Assembly: GCA_902489445.1 (NCBI GenBank)
Contig: CABTZX010000020.1
Span: 1 to 33,206 of the forward strand
DNA length: 33,206 nucleotides
Direction: 5' to 3'
Source of the DNA: an uncultured Bacteroidales bacterium
Lineage (GTDB): Bacteria; Bacteroidota; Bacteroidia; Bacteroidales; Porphyromonadaceae
In this document: positions 8,811 to 15,555 of the stretch, piece after piece
How positions within the stretch are numbered: position 1 is the first letter of the stretch
How the letters are laid out: each line of letters opens with the position of its first letter
Made by a program: the position numbers and the translations under genes
Notes under the pieces: generated by a model
Databases searched by the model: none
What the model saw: the letters and a program-made list of their open reading frames with translations, nothing else
What the model was told of the DNA's origin: nothing

Positions 8811-8921
8811 GCAATGAAGGGGTGTTGCCCACGCCTTTGTTGCATAAGCGGGTCCCGAGGTACAAAGGCTCTTTTCAGAGGACTACGATTGAGGAATGAC
8901 ATTGTTTCATCCTCTTTTTTT
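8811..8921 (+). ncRNA. Candidate small RNA or attenuated leader of greA
   Basis: About 110 nt between a -7 box and an intrinsic terminator. It contains complementary segments (CCTTTGT near 8836 and ACAAAGG near 8863) that could form an internal stem. It has no credible reading frame. It could be a free small RNA or an attenuator that controls greA-HIT, for which I see no separate promoter. It does not match SRP RNA, tmRNA or RNase P motifs that I know. Confidence 0.4.
8891..8921 (+). terminator. Intrinsic terminator before greA
   Basis: GAGGAATGA (8891-8899) pairs with TCATCCTC (8907-8914) with one bulged A, followed directly by seven T. It lies about 100 bp before the greA start, in the same direction, so readthrough or a weak downstream promoter is needed for greA. 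Confidence 0.7.
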
Positions 8922-9023
8922 ATTAGTTCTCCGGGAAGAAAATGAGAGAATCGACCCCAAAAAGGAAAATATTAAAACGGAATAAAGCAGATGTCGCTCT
9001 CGATTGGAGCAGACACATACGAG

Positions 9024-9506
9024 ATGGATTACAATTATATGACCAAGGAGGGACTCGAAAAGCTGATGGAGGAAATAACGCGGCTTGAGAGTCAGGAACG
9101 TCCTAAGATAGCACAAATGATTGCGGAGGCTCGTGATAAAGGCGACCTATCCGAAAACGCTGAATACGATGCTGCTCGTGAAGCTATGGCTATGCTGGAG
9201 GCGCAAATATCGCAACTGAAAACGACCGCCACCAAGGCACGCATTGTGGATGCCAAGCAGGTGGATACCGAAAAGGTTCAGCTGCTCACCACCGTTCGGC
9301 TCGAGGATATGGATAAACATAACGAAGTGACCTATTCCATTGTCCCTGACCTGGAAGCAAACTTCAAAGAGCATAAGATCAGCATCAATGCGCCTATCGC
9401 TAAAGGGCTTATCGGCAAAAAGGTGGGCGAAGTAGCCGAAATTGAGGTTCCTATCGGTAAACTGCGTCTCAAAGTGCTTGAAATTAAGTCCTCTTTGGAG
9501 GCGTAA
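9024..9506 (+). CDS. greA: Transcription elongation factor GreA
   Basis: A 160-aa protein that rescues backtracked RNA polymerase by stimulating cleavage of the nascent RNA. The N-terminal coiled-coil (residues 1-78) carries the signature RPKIAQMIAEARDKGDLSEN, with the acidic tip residues Asp41 and Glu44 that reach the polymerase active site. The C-terminal FKBP-like domain has the conserved ISINAPIAKGLIGKKVGE block. The length fits the usual 155-160 aa if translation starts at MDYNYMTKEG; an upstream ATG at 8991 would add 11 residues and is the alternative. The HIT gene follows after 6 bp, so the two are probably cotranscribed. Confidence 0.96.
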   Translation: MDYNYMTKEGLEKLMEEITRLESQERPKIAQMIAEARDKGDLSENAEYDAAREAMAMLEAQISQLKTTATKARIVDAKQVDTEKVQLLTTVRLEDMDKHNEVTYSIVPDLEANFKEHKISINAPIAKGLIGKKVGEVAEIEVPIGKLRLKVLEIKSSLEA

Positions 9507-9512
9507 TCGGCT

Positions 9513-9902
9513 ATGGCTACGCTATTCACAAAAATTATTCGTGGTGAAATTCCTTGCTATAAGGTAGCTGAGAACGATGAGTTCTTCGCCTTTTTGGATA
9601 TAAATCCTAAAGCGCAGGGGCACACACTGGTCATTCCCAAGCGAGAAGTGGACTATCTGTTCGATATGACGGATGATGAACTGGCGCGAATGACCGCTTT
9701 TGCCAAAAAGATTGCCGCTGCTATTCGCAAAGCGTTCCCTTGTCCCAAAGTGGGAATGGCTGTGTTGGGGCTGGAGGTACCGCACGCTCATATACATCTT
9801 ATACCGCTACAGAGCGAAGCCGTCTTCTATGCAAAGGAGCCTGTGCAGCTGAGCGAGGCGGAAATGGAGCAAACGGCTCGCGCCATAAGGGAGTTTCTCT
9901 GA
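9513..9902 (+). CDS. HIT (histidine triad) family nucleotide hydrolase or transferase
   Basis: A 129-aa cytosolic protein of the HINT branch. It has the N-terminal FTKIIRGEIPCYKV block, the central GHTLVIPKREV block and the catalytic triad motif His91-Ala-His93-Ile-His95-Leu, where the middle His of the family attacks the phosphate of nucleoside phosphoramidates or dinucleotides. The length is normal for the family. It starts 6 bp after greA and is followed by a terminator at 9941. The physiological substrate of bacterial HIT proteins is usually unknown. Confidence 0.95.
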   Translation: MATLFTKIIRGEIPCYKVAENDEFFAFLDINPKAQGHTLVIPKREVDYLFDMTDDELARMTAFAKKIAAAIRKAFPCPKVGMAVLGLEVPHAHIHLIPLQSEAVFYAKEPVQLSEAEMEQTARAIREFL

Positions 9903-9940
9903 TAAAGAATACCCCTTTGTTCCACATACACTATTTATAA

Positions 9941-9986
9941 AAGCACGAGGTAAGAGCTGAATTAGCCTTTTCTCGTGCTTCGTTTT
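9941..9986 (+). terminator. Terminator of the greA-HIT unit
   Basis: AAGCACGAG (9941-9949) pairs with CTCGTGCTT (9972-9980), followed by CGTTTT. It lies 38 bp past the HIT stop and ends just before the helicase promoter. Confidence 0.85.
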
Positions 9987-10028
9987 GTCTGCCATTAGTA
10001 AGAAATGTATTAAATCAATATTTATTCT

Positions 10029-10036
10029 TACATTTG
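10029..10036 (+). promoter_or_regulatory. -7 box TACATTTG of the DEAD-box helicase gene
   Basis: A TAnnTTTG match 17 bp before the ATG at 10054, just after a terminator. A -33 TTTG is not evident. Its place supports the start at 10054 rather than the longer frame from 9985. Confidence 0.6.
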
Positions 10037-10053
10037 TGTTTGTTGAAAGCAGA

Positions 10054-11343
10054 ATGAGATTCGAAGAATTTGATTTAGAAGATCCTGTTTTGGAGGGAAT
10101 TCTCTCAATGGGTTTCACGGAAACCACCCCCATCCAGGAGGCTACTATGCCCGCACTTTTACAAGGTAAAGATCTATTGGGCGTAGCGCAAACAGGCACC
10201 GGTAAAACAGCCGCATACCTGCTTCCCATAATTAACCGTATTTATCGGGGCGAATTTCCTCAGGACGAAGTAAAAGCACTGATCGTAGCGCCAACTCGTG
10301 AGTTGGTACAGCAGATCGATCGCCAGGTACAGGGATTCGGCTATTTTACAGGCTGTTCCTCCATCGCTATCTATGGCGGAACCGATGGTGTCGCCTGGGA
10401 GCAGCAAAGCCGTAGCACCCGTTTGGGCGTGGATATTATTGTGGCAACGCCGGGGCGACTACTGGATTTGATTTATACCGGTTCTGCCGAGATGAGCAAT
10501 ATTCGCTACTTTGTACTGGACGAAGCCGACCGAATGCTCGATATGGGCTTTTACGACGATATTGTCAATATACGAAAGAGCATCACCGGTGATTGCCAAA
10601 TTGCTATGTTCAGTGCTACAATGCCCACAAAGATAGCCACGCTTGCCGAAGCTCTATTGCACGAACCGGTCAAAGTGGAGCTTGCTGTGGCAAAACCACC
10701 GGAATCCATCATGCAATGCGCCTACTTTTGCTACGAAACACAAAAGCTCGGCATCATCGATTCGCTATACGAAAACGAGGGCGATACTAAAGATGAGCGC
10801 AAAAGCGTATTCTTTGCATCCACAAAGCGTAAGGTGCATCTGCTTGCTTCCAACCTGGCGCGTAGAGGCTTCAATGTGGCGGAAATGCATTCCGATTTAG
10901 AGCAAAGTGCGCGCGAACAGGTGATGCGCGACTTTAAAGGCGGATACGTTTCTATGCTGGTTGCTACTGATATCGTGGCGCGCGGTATAGATATAGATGA
11001 TATTGAAGTGGTGGTTAACTTCGATATGCCCCACGATGCAGAGGATTATGTGCATCGCGTGGGACGAACCGCTCGTGGAAGTGATGGGCGCGGTATAGCC
11101 ATCACCCTTGTTACTGAGGACGATTTTCGCGCTTTTGCCGATTTGGAGCGTTTCTTAGGTAAGAAGCTCTATGTAATGCCCATCGATCCGGAGCTTGGTG
11201 ATGCACCCGAATATCGTCCGGATGCACTGCCCAAGCGCTCAAATGGCTCGCACCGACCGAATCGTTCCGCTAAGCGTGGCGGAGGAGAAAAGCGTAACAA
11301 TCGGCGCTCCTCACGCAAAGGCGCACCTCGAATCAATAATTAA
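10054..11343 (+). CDS. DEAD-box ATP-dependent RNA helicase (RhlE-like)
   Basis: A 429-aa cytosolic RNA helicase. All motifs are present in order: Q motif (FxEF then GFTETTPIQ), motif I AQTGTGKT (45-52), Ia PTREL, Ib TPGR, II DEAD at 156-159, III SAT (187-189), V ATDIVARGID and VI HRVGRTAR. A basic, Arg/Gly/Asn-rich tail of about 40 residues follows, typical of RhlE-type cold-shock or ribosome-assembly helicases and likely to bind RNA. The start at 10054 (MRFEEF) matches the family, and the upstream -7 box lies inside the longer frame. A ROK regulator follows 32 bp downstream. Confidence 0.95.
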   Translation: MRFEEFDLEDPVLEGILSMGFTETTPIQEATMPALLQGKDLLGVAQTGTGKTAAYLLPIINRIYRGEFPQDEVKALIVAPTRELVQQIDRQVQGFGYFTGCSSIAIYGGTDGVAWEQQSRSTRLGVDIIVATPGRLLDLIYTGSAEMSNIRYFVLDEADRMLDMGFYDDIVNIRKSITGDCQIAMFSATMPTKIATLAEALLHEPVKVELAVAKPPESIMQCAYFCYETQKLGIIDSLYENEGDTKDERKSVFFASTKRKVHLLASNLARRGFNVAEMHSDLEQSAREQVMRDFKGGYVSMLVATDIVARGIDIDDIEVVVNFDMPHDAEDYVHRVGRTARGSDGRGIAITLVTEDDFRAFADLERFLGKKLYVMPIDPELGDAPEYRPDALPKRSNGSHRPNRSAKRGGGEKRNNRRSSRKGAPRINN

Positions 11344-11375
11344 ATGTAACTAACCTATAGATACACAAACAGCTT

Positions 11376-12590
11376 ATGACTCCCGAATTGATCAAACAAA
11401 CTGATCCCCAAACGAAGGCGGGGCAAACAAAAAGAGAAATCATTGCCTATTGTATCCGTCAGGGTGGGGCAACTATTCAGCAGTTAGCCAAACATCTCTC
11501 CCTGAGTTCGCCTACGGTCATTAAGTTTGTGGGTGAATTGGAGGCTGCCGGCTGCATCCTTCGCAAAGGAAAGCTCGAAACGCAGGGTGGCCGCTACCCA
11601 TTCTTGTACGGCGTGCATCCCGAAGCCGGATACTTTATCGGTGTAGATGTGCAGCACAATAAGCTCAATATGGGCATAATGGACTTGTCCGGCGAAATTG
11701 TCTTTACGGAGTGCGATGTCCCATTTGCTTTACAGGACAAATCCGAAACCATAAACCGTTTAGCTGACGTGGTGCGCGCTTTTCTGCAAAAAAAGAAGGT
11801 TCCCGAGCATAAAATACTGAATGTGAACATCAACCTCCCCGGAAGAATTAACCCCGCTACCGGTAGAAGTTATACCTTTTTTGTGGATCTGCAGGAAGAA
11901 AAAACGCTTGCCGAACTGCTGCAGAACGCGCTCAAGTTACCCGTTACCATTGATAACGATACGCGTGGCATGACCTATGGCGAGTACACGCAGGGGGTTA
12001 CTCACGATCAGGACGTTAAGAATTTGCTCTACCTCAATCTGAGCTGGGGCTTGGGGCTCGGCATTATTGTGGACGGAAAAGTGTACACCGGCAAATCCGG
12101 CTTCTGCGGTGAACTCGGGCATATCACCTTCTATGATAACCAGATCCTTTGCCATTGTGGAAAAAAAGGATGCATCCAAACTGAAATAGGGGGCGTAGCG
12201 TTGCACCGAAAGGTACTTGAACGCATCAAAGCCGGCGAAGCCTCTCTGCTGAGCGGAAAGGTGAGCAAAAACGAGGAAATTACCCTTGAGGACATAATTG
12301 ACGCCATAAAGAAAGAGGATATGCTCTGCTATGGTGTTTTGGAAGAAGTGGGGCGCGAAATTGGCTTCCACCTTGCCGCGCTCATCAATCTGTTCAATCC
12401 GGACGTAATTGTGTTGGGCGGATCAATGGCTGCTATTGGTGATGCGCTGCGTCTACCGGTAGAAATGGCTATCCGACGCATGACCCTCAACGTGGTAAGT
12501 CAGGATACTCGCTTAGTGCTTGCCGATCTTGGCAAAAACAGCGGTATGATTGGCGCCTGCATGATGGCGCGTTACAAGAGCTTCGAATAG
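11376..12590 (+). CDS. ROK-family transcriptional repressor or sugar kinase-like protein
   Basis: A 404-aa NagC/XylR-type protein. A winged helix-turn-helix (about 18-70, with TIQQLAKHLSLSSPTVIKFV and a GGRYP wing) should bind DNA; the rest is a ROK actin-like fold that senses a sugar. ROK marks: Gly-rich NLSWGLGLGI (221-230), DNDTR (193-197), GELGHI with zinc-ligand His249, and the zinc motif Cys259-x-Cys261-Gly-x-x-Gly-Cys266. The Glu that usually sits two residues after the last Cys is Gln268 here, which may mean weak or no kinase activity. It lies 32 bp after the helicase and ends in a strong terminator. The sugar and target genes are unknown. Confidence 0.92.
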   Translation: MTPELIKQTDPQTKAGQTKREIIAYCIRQGGATIQQLAKHLSLSSPTVIKFVGELEAAGCILRKGKLETQGGRYPFLYGVHPEAGYFIGVDVQHNKLNMGIMDLSGEIVFTECDVPFALQDKSETINRLADVVRAFLQKKKVPEHKILNVNINLPGRINPATGRSYTFFVDLQEEKTLAELLQNALKLPVTIDNDTRGMTYGEYTQGVTHDQDVKNLLYLNLSWGLGLGIIVDGKVYTGKSGFCGELGHITFYDNQILCHCGKKGCIQTEIGGVALHRKVLERIKAGEASLLSGKVSKNEEITLEDIIDAIKKEDMLCYGVLEEVGREIGFHLAALINLFNPDVIVLGGSMAAIGDALRLPVEMAIRRMTLNVVSQDTRLVLADLGKNSGMIGACMMARYKSFE

Positions 12591-12617
12591 GCATCCATCC
12601 GAAGCATAATACAGTTG

Positions 12618-12659
12618 AGCGGCAGCCGGGAGGGAGCCATCGTCCCGACTGCCGCTTTT
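12618..12659 (+). terminator. Strong terminator after the ROK gene
   Basis: Two stacked stems: AGCGGCAG (12618-12625) with CTGCCGCT (12649-12656) and inner CGGGA (12627-12631) with TCCCG (12643-12647), followed by TTT. It separates the ROK gene from the convergent leucine-rich repeat gene. Confidence 0.93.
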
Positions 12660-12689
12660 GCCCTGTTGCCACTCTGCTGTCACTTGGCA

Positions 12690-13799
12690 TTACCGGTTGC
12701 AATAAGAATCAGGTATGCCGTTGTAGCAACTGTCCAGCGCCAACTTGTCATTTTCCCTAAAGTAGAGCGACCCATCCTTGGCATAGAAGACGGGATTATC
12801 CGCGCTTATGCGAACATATGGCGGAAAAACTTCGTTATCCACGAAGGATTCATAATAAAAGTCCGATGCAATCTCCTTCAAACTGGCAGGAAGATCTATT
12901 TCTATGAGAAATGAGAATGAGTTATCAGCAATCCGTTCAACACCCTCAGGAATTACCACCTTTTTGAGGAAAGTTACAAAGAAAGCTCTTGAGCCTATTT
13001 CTCGTACAGAAGAGGGAATCTCAAGAAATTCCAGGTTAGTAAGGCTGAAACATTCATCAGGAATAATACGCAAGTTTCGTGATAACCTTAGGTTTTCTAT
13101 ATCACGACAATTGAAGGCTCCCTTTCCCAAATCCGTTATCGAATCGGGAAGAATAAGAGTGTCCGGTCCACCTACCCCTGCAAATGCGTATTCCCCAATG
13201 TATTGGAGTCCATTGACTAAGGTAATATGTTTGATGCCATCTATCCAATAAAAGGCAAAGTTCCCGATACGTTCAATCCCATCCAGCACGAGCGTTTCCG
13301 GCACCTGCTGCATATGAATAAGTGTTTGCATATCGGACGTGAAGATATCTCCTTCCTTAGTTACCTGGAACTCGTTGCCGTTTTCTCGGTTCATGATCAT
13401 TTTGATAAGCGGTGGCTGTACTCTTTCATTCCATTCAACAAGATTATTCATTTTTTCCTCATAGGTATAACGAGCTCCGTTGTCATATACAATATCCGCT
13501 ACACTTAGCGCATCAATAGTAATCGTTTCGTAATCCCTGTGGTCGAAGAGCTCCGCCAAATCATTTATCTGATCCTCGGTCGCTGTACCGACTAATCGGA
13601 TGTGCGCCACCTTTCCCTGCTGCGCCTTCCATTCCACGTACGCATTTGTGCTTACATCGTACTCATTCACTTTCCTCATTCGTTCATCATTTCCCTGCTG
13701 AGCCTTCCTTTCCACGTACGACTCCGTGGACACATCGTACTCATTCGCTCTCCTCATCTGTTCATTCTCCATCTGTTTATGCTCCATATCACTATCCAT
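12690..13799 (-). CDS. Leucine-rich repeat protein (LRR_5 / BspA-like) without signal peptide
   Basis: A 369-aa protein. Residues about 160-330 hold LRR_5 repeats of the BspA type, with ERIGNFAFYW, QYIGEYAFAGV, TDLGKGAFNC, REIGSRAFFV and ERIADNSFSF blocks separated by TLILPDSI-like strands. The N-terminus has no signal peptide; it is hydrophilic and carries two 26-residue tandem repeats (16-41 and 42-67, both with NEYDVS and KAQQG), with a partial third before them. BspA-like proteins often act as surface adhesins, but this one lacks an export signal, so it may be cytosolic. A start at Met5 (13787) is equally possible. The -7 box at 13907-13914 fits as its promoter. Confidence 0.85.
   Translation of the reverse strand: MDSDMEHKQMENEQMRRANEYDVSTESYVERKAQQGNDERMRKVNEYDVSTNAYVEWKAQQGKVAHIRLVGTATEDQINDLAELFDHRDYETITIDALSVADIVYDNGARYTYEEKMNNLVEWNERVQPPLIKMIMNRENGNEFQVTKEGDIFTSDMQTLIHMQQVPETLVLDGIERIGNFAFYWIDGIKHITLVNGLQYIGEYAFAGVGGPDTLILPDSITDLGKGAFNCRDIENLRLSRNLRIIPDECFSLTNLEFLEIPSSVREIGSRAFFVTFLKKVVIPEGVERIADNSFSFLIEIDLPASLKEIASDFYYESFVDNEVFPPYVRISADNPVFYAKDGSLYFRENDKLALDSCYNGIPDSYCNR
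13599..13754 (-). repeat. Two in-frame 78-bp tandem repeats in the LRR gene
   Basis: Two 78-bp copies encode 26 residues each; CCCTGCTG and CCACGTACG recur exactly 78 bp apart. Divergence is about 20 percent by eye. Such in-frame repeats can expand or contract. Confidence 0.85.
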
Positions 13800-13906
13800 C
13801 CACCTCGCCCTATTGCCCTGTTAGCACGCTATTCCGAGTCCCTCTTTAGGCAAAGAATAAAAGTCTCCGATTTGATTCATCCTTATAACGACCCGCATCT
13901 CCGGTG

Positions 13907-13914
13907 CAAATATA
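13907..13914 (-). promoter_or_regulatory. -7 box TATATTTG of the LRR gene
   Basis: A TAnnTTTG match on the minus strand 107 bp before the LRR start. No clear -33 element. It lies just downstream (in the sense of transcription) of the large 22-bp array. Confidence 0.45.
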
Positions 13915-13946
13915 TACGATTACGTACGAATCGACCCATCCCCCTC

Positions 13947-14430
13947 TACAGAGCCACGTACAGCCTCCACCGAACTTCTCCATTTCCTCCACAGAGCCGC
14001 TCCATTTATCTACGATACCGCACCCATCCTCCCCTGCTTCTGCCACATTCCTGTAAAGAAACCACTCCACACTTACCCACCCTCGCCCAATATACTCCGT
14101 ATGAGCCGCCCCACATCTGCGCACCCTCGCCATTGCTCCTGCGTACATTTCCCCAAACTTCTATGGGGAAATCGCCCCACCGCAGCGCACCTTCACCCGA
14201 CAATCCACGCAAAAGCCACCCCACGCTCACGCACCTTCGCCCCGCAACTCACGCACGAACCGCCCCACATCTGTGCACTCTCGCCATTGCTCCTGCGTAC
14301 ATTTCCCCAAACTTCTATGGGGAAATCGCCCCACGCTCACGCACTTACCACATCACTCCTCCGTACCAATGCGTCCCTCTCAGCGCACCTTCATCAAGCG
14401 ACCTATGTACGTTCGCGCTCTTTTCTACTG
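13947..14430. repeat. Large degenerate array of about 22 units with a strict 22-bp period
   Basis: Cutting the sequence every 22 bp from 13947 aligns the units from end to end with no insertion: most follow a plus-strand pattern like ACNTTCGCCCCACA then CTCACGC. Examples start at 14101, 14189, 14233, 14255 and 14321. A 74-bp stretch (14107-14180) recurs at 14261-14334 with 2 mismatches, an offset of 154 bp, or exactly 7 units, so part of the array was duplicated. A long plus-strand reading frame (13602-14540) crosses it, rich in His, Pro, Ser and Arg, but I read it as a by-product of the repeats. Confidence 0.88.
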
Positions 14431-14530
14431 AGGAGGGGATCTGTTATATGATGAGAACGGAGCGGTGCTCCCATACAATCAAATCGTTGGTTCCAAGCTG
14501 TACGAGCGTTTGTACGGAGGTATTGGAAAA

Positions 14531-14640
14531 AAGTCTATAGGGTATCCGAGAAAAGTCTATAGAGTTTTTCCAGAAAGTCTATAGAGTTTTCCGAAAAAGT
14601 CTATAGAGTATTTTCCGAAAGTCTATAGAGTTTTCTCCGA
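14531..14640. repeat. Five tandem 22-bp units with AAGTCTATAGAG core
   Basis: Units begin at 14531, 14553, 14575, 14597 and 14619. The core AAGTCTATAGAG is identical in four units and has one change (AGGG) in the first. It contains the 8-bp palindrome TCTATAGA, and the linkers follow TTTTCCGAAA-like patterns. Aligned one base later, the core AGTCTATAGAGT plus TTTnCG linker resembles the units at 8662 (AGGTATATGAGT plus TTTTGC), so the arrays look related. The segments 14431-14530 and 14641-14778 hold nothing else I can name. Confidence 0.92.
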
Positions 14641-14778
14641 CCGCATAGGCCAAGCGCTCCGTTACCTTGCATCCCTCGCTCCAACTTCTTCGTACTACGG
14701 ATTAGTTATCTCCCATCCGCCACTCCGTTTCCTTTGCGCAAACGATCCATTACCCCTTATCCTTGGCTCCGATAGTAT

Positions 14779-14954
14779 GGGATAAATGAGGTGGCTTTCA
14801 GGATAGAATAGGGTAGTGGCTTGGGATAGATGTGGCGACTGTTCGAGAGGAATGTGATAGCTACTTTTAAGGATTGGGTCGGCTACTCGGAAGAAATGGG
14901 GTGGTTGCTTAGAATAAATGGGGAAGTGGCTCGGGAGGAATGGGGCTGTTCTTC
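14779..14954. repeat. Eight degenerate units with a strict 22-bp period
   Basis: Units start every 22 bp from 14779 to 14933 and follow the plus-strand pattern GGGAnnAATGGGGTGGCTnCTT in pieces (for example AGAAATGGGGTGGTTGCTT at 14891, ATAAATGGGGAAGTGGCTC at 14914). The consensus resembles the minus-strand consensus of the array at 13947-14430, so the two arrays lie in opposite orientation around the AAGTCTATAGAG array. Confidence 0.85.
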
Positions 14955-14978
14955 GCTTACAGAGTTTTGTTTACCTCG

Positions 14979-15043
14979 GATTTATCGGTTATTTACTGCC
15001 ATTTTAATCAGCGATAAATCGGGGGTAATTTGTAGGTAAATAA
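14979..15043. other. Interlaced inverted repeats (pseudoknot-type order)
   Basis: GATTTATCG (14979-14987) is complementary to CGATAAATC (15012-15020), and TTATTTAC (14989-14996) to GTAAATAA (15036-15043). The order A-B-A'-B' would give an H-type pseudoknot if transcribed. It may also be debris of the neighbouring repeats. Confidence 0.45.
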
Positions 15044-15105
15044 GAAAGAGCGGTGTATCGGTATGATAGGATGCGTAGCACATCCCCAGGTTCCTCCATT
15101 AGCTT

Positions 15106-15205
15106 TCATCGGCTTTGATTTGATTTATCGGACGGTATTGGCTTGTCTGATAAGTTCTGATTGACTCCGATAAGTCCCGATAAACTCCGATTGGGGAGGT
15201 ATTGG
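15106..15205. repeat. Degenerate 10-bp tandem repeat
   Basis: Ten consecutive 10-bp units: TCTGATAAGT, TCTGATTGAC, TCCGATAAGT, CCCGATAAAC and TCCGATTGGG (15146-15195) are the clearest; units on both sides keep the same phase with weaker match. Between here and 15380 a 22-bp spacing of AATGGCGC (around 15265 and 15287) is the only other structure I see. Confidence 0.75.
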
Positions 15206-15379
15206 CGCAAAGGGGCGATGGTGTGGGGCGGCTTTTCAGTAGAAATGAGAAAAAAGCAAGGGGGAATGGCGCACCGCTGTAGATAAAATGGCGCGAAGGT
15301 GCGCGGCGGTAGGGCAAGGGATGGGAGGAGGCGGGCGGTAGGTTTGTGAGAGGGCTTGTGAGCTTATCAGAAAGGGGTG

Positions 15380-15433
15380 AAAAAAATCGGAAGCCTTCGG
15401 TAGCACATGGGGAATGTGGCTGCCGAAGGCTTC
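15380..15433 (-). terminator. Terminator of the nqr operon
   Basis: GAAGCCTTCGG (15390-15400) pairs with CCGAAGGCTTC (15423-15433), an 11-bp perfect stem. Read on the minus strand it is followed by CGA and a run of T. It lies 104 bp past the nqrF stop. Confidence 0.9.
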
Positions 15434-15479
15434 TGTATTACTGTTCGGTGAGTGATGTAAGTTCTTTTCGCGCTTGGGC

Positions 15480-15555
15480 GAAGTTACGTCGCACTCATCC
15501 GAAGCTACGCTGCGTTTATCCGAAGATGTGACGCGTTTATCCGAAGTTATCGAAG
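15480..15555. repeat. Four degenerate units with a 21-bp period at the 3' end of nqrF
   Basis: GAAG recurs at 15480, 15501, 15522 and 15543, each inside a TTATCCGAAG-like unit with GCGTTTATCC the best conserved part. The last unit overlaps the final codons and the stop of nqrF, so the repeat may have grown out of the coding end. Confidence 0.75.

Noticed and set aside
13602..14540. Plus-strand reading frame of 312 codons
   Set aside because: It overlaps the LRR gene on the other strand and then follows the 22-bp repeats; composition (His, Pro, Ser, Arg) and lack of any domain point to a repeat by-product.
14531..14640. CRISPR array
   Set aside because: Units are 22 bp with no unique spacers and no cas genes; the linkers are themselves repeated.
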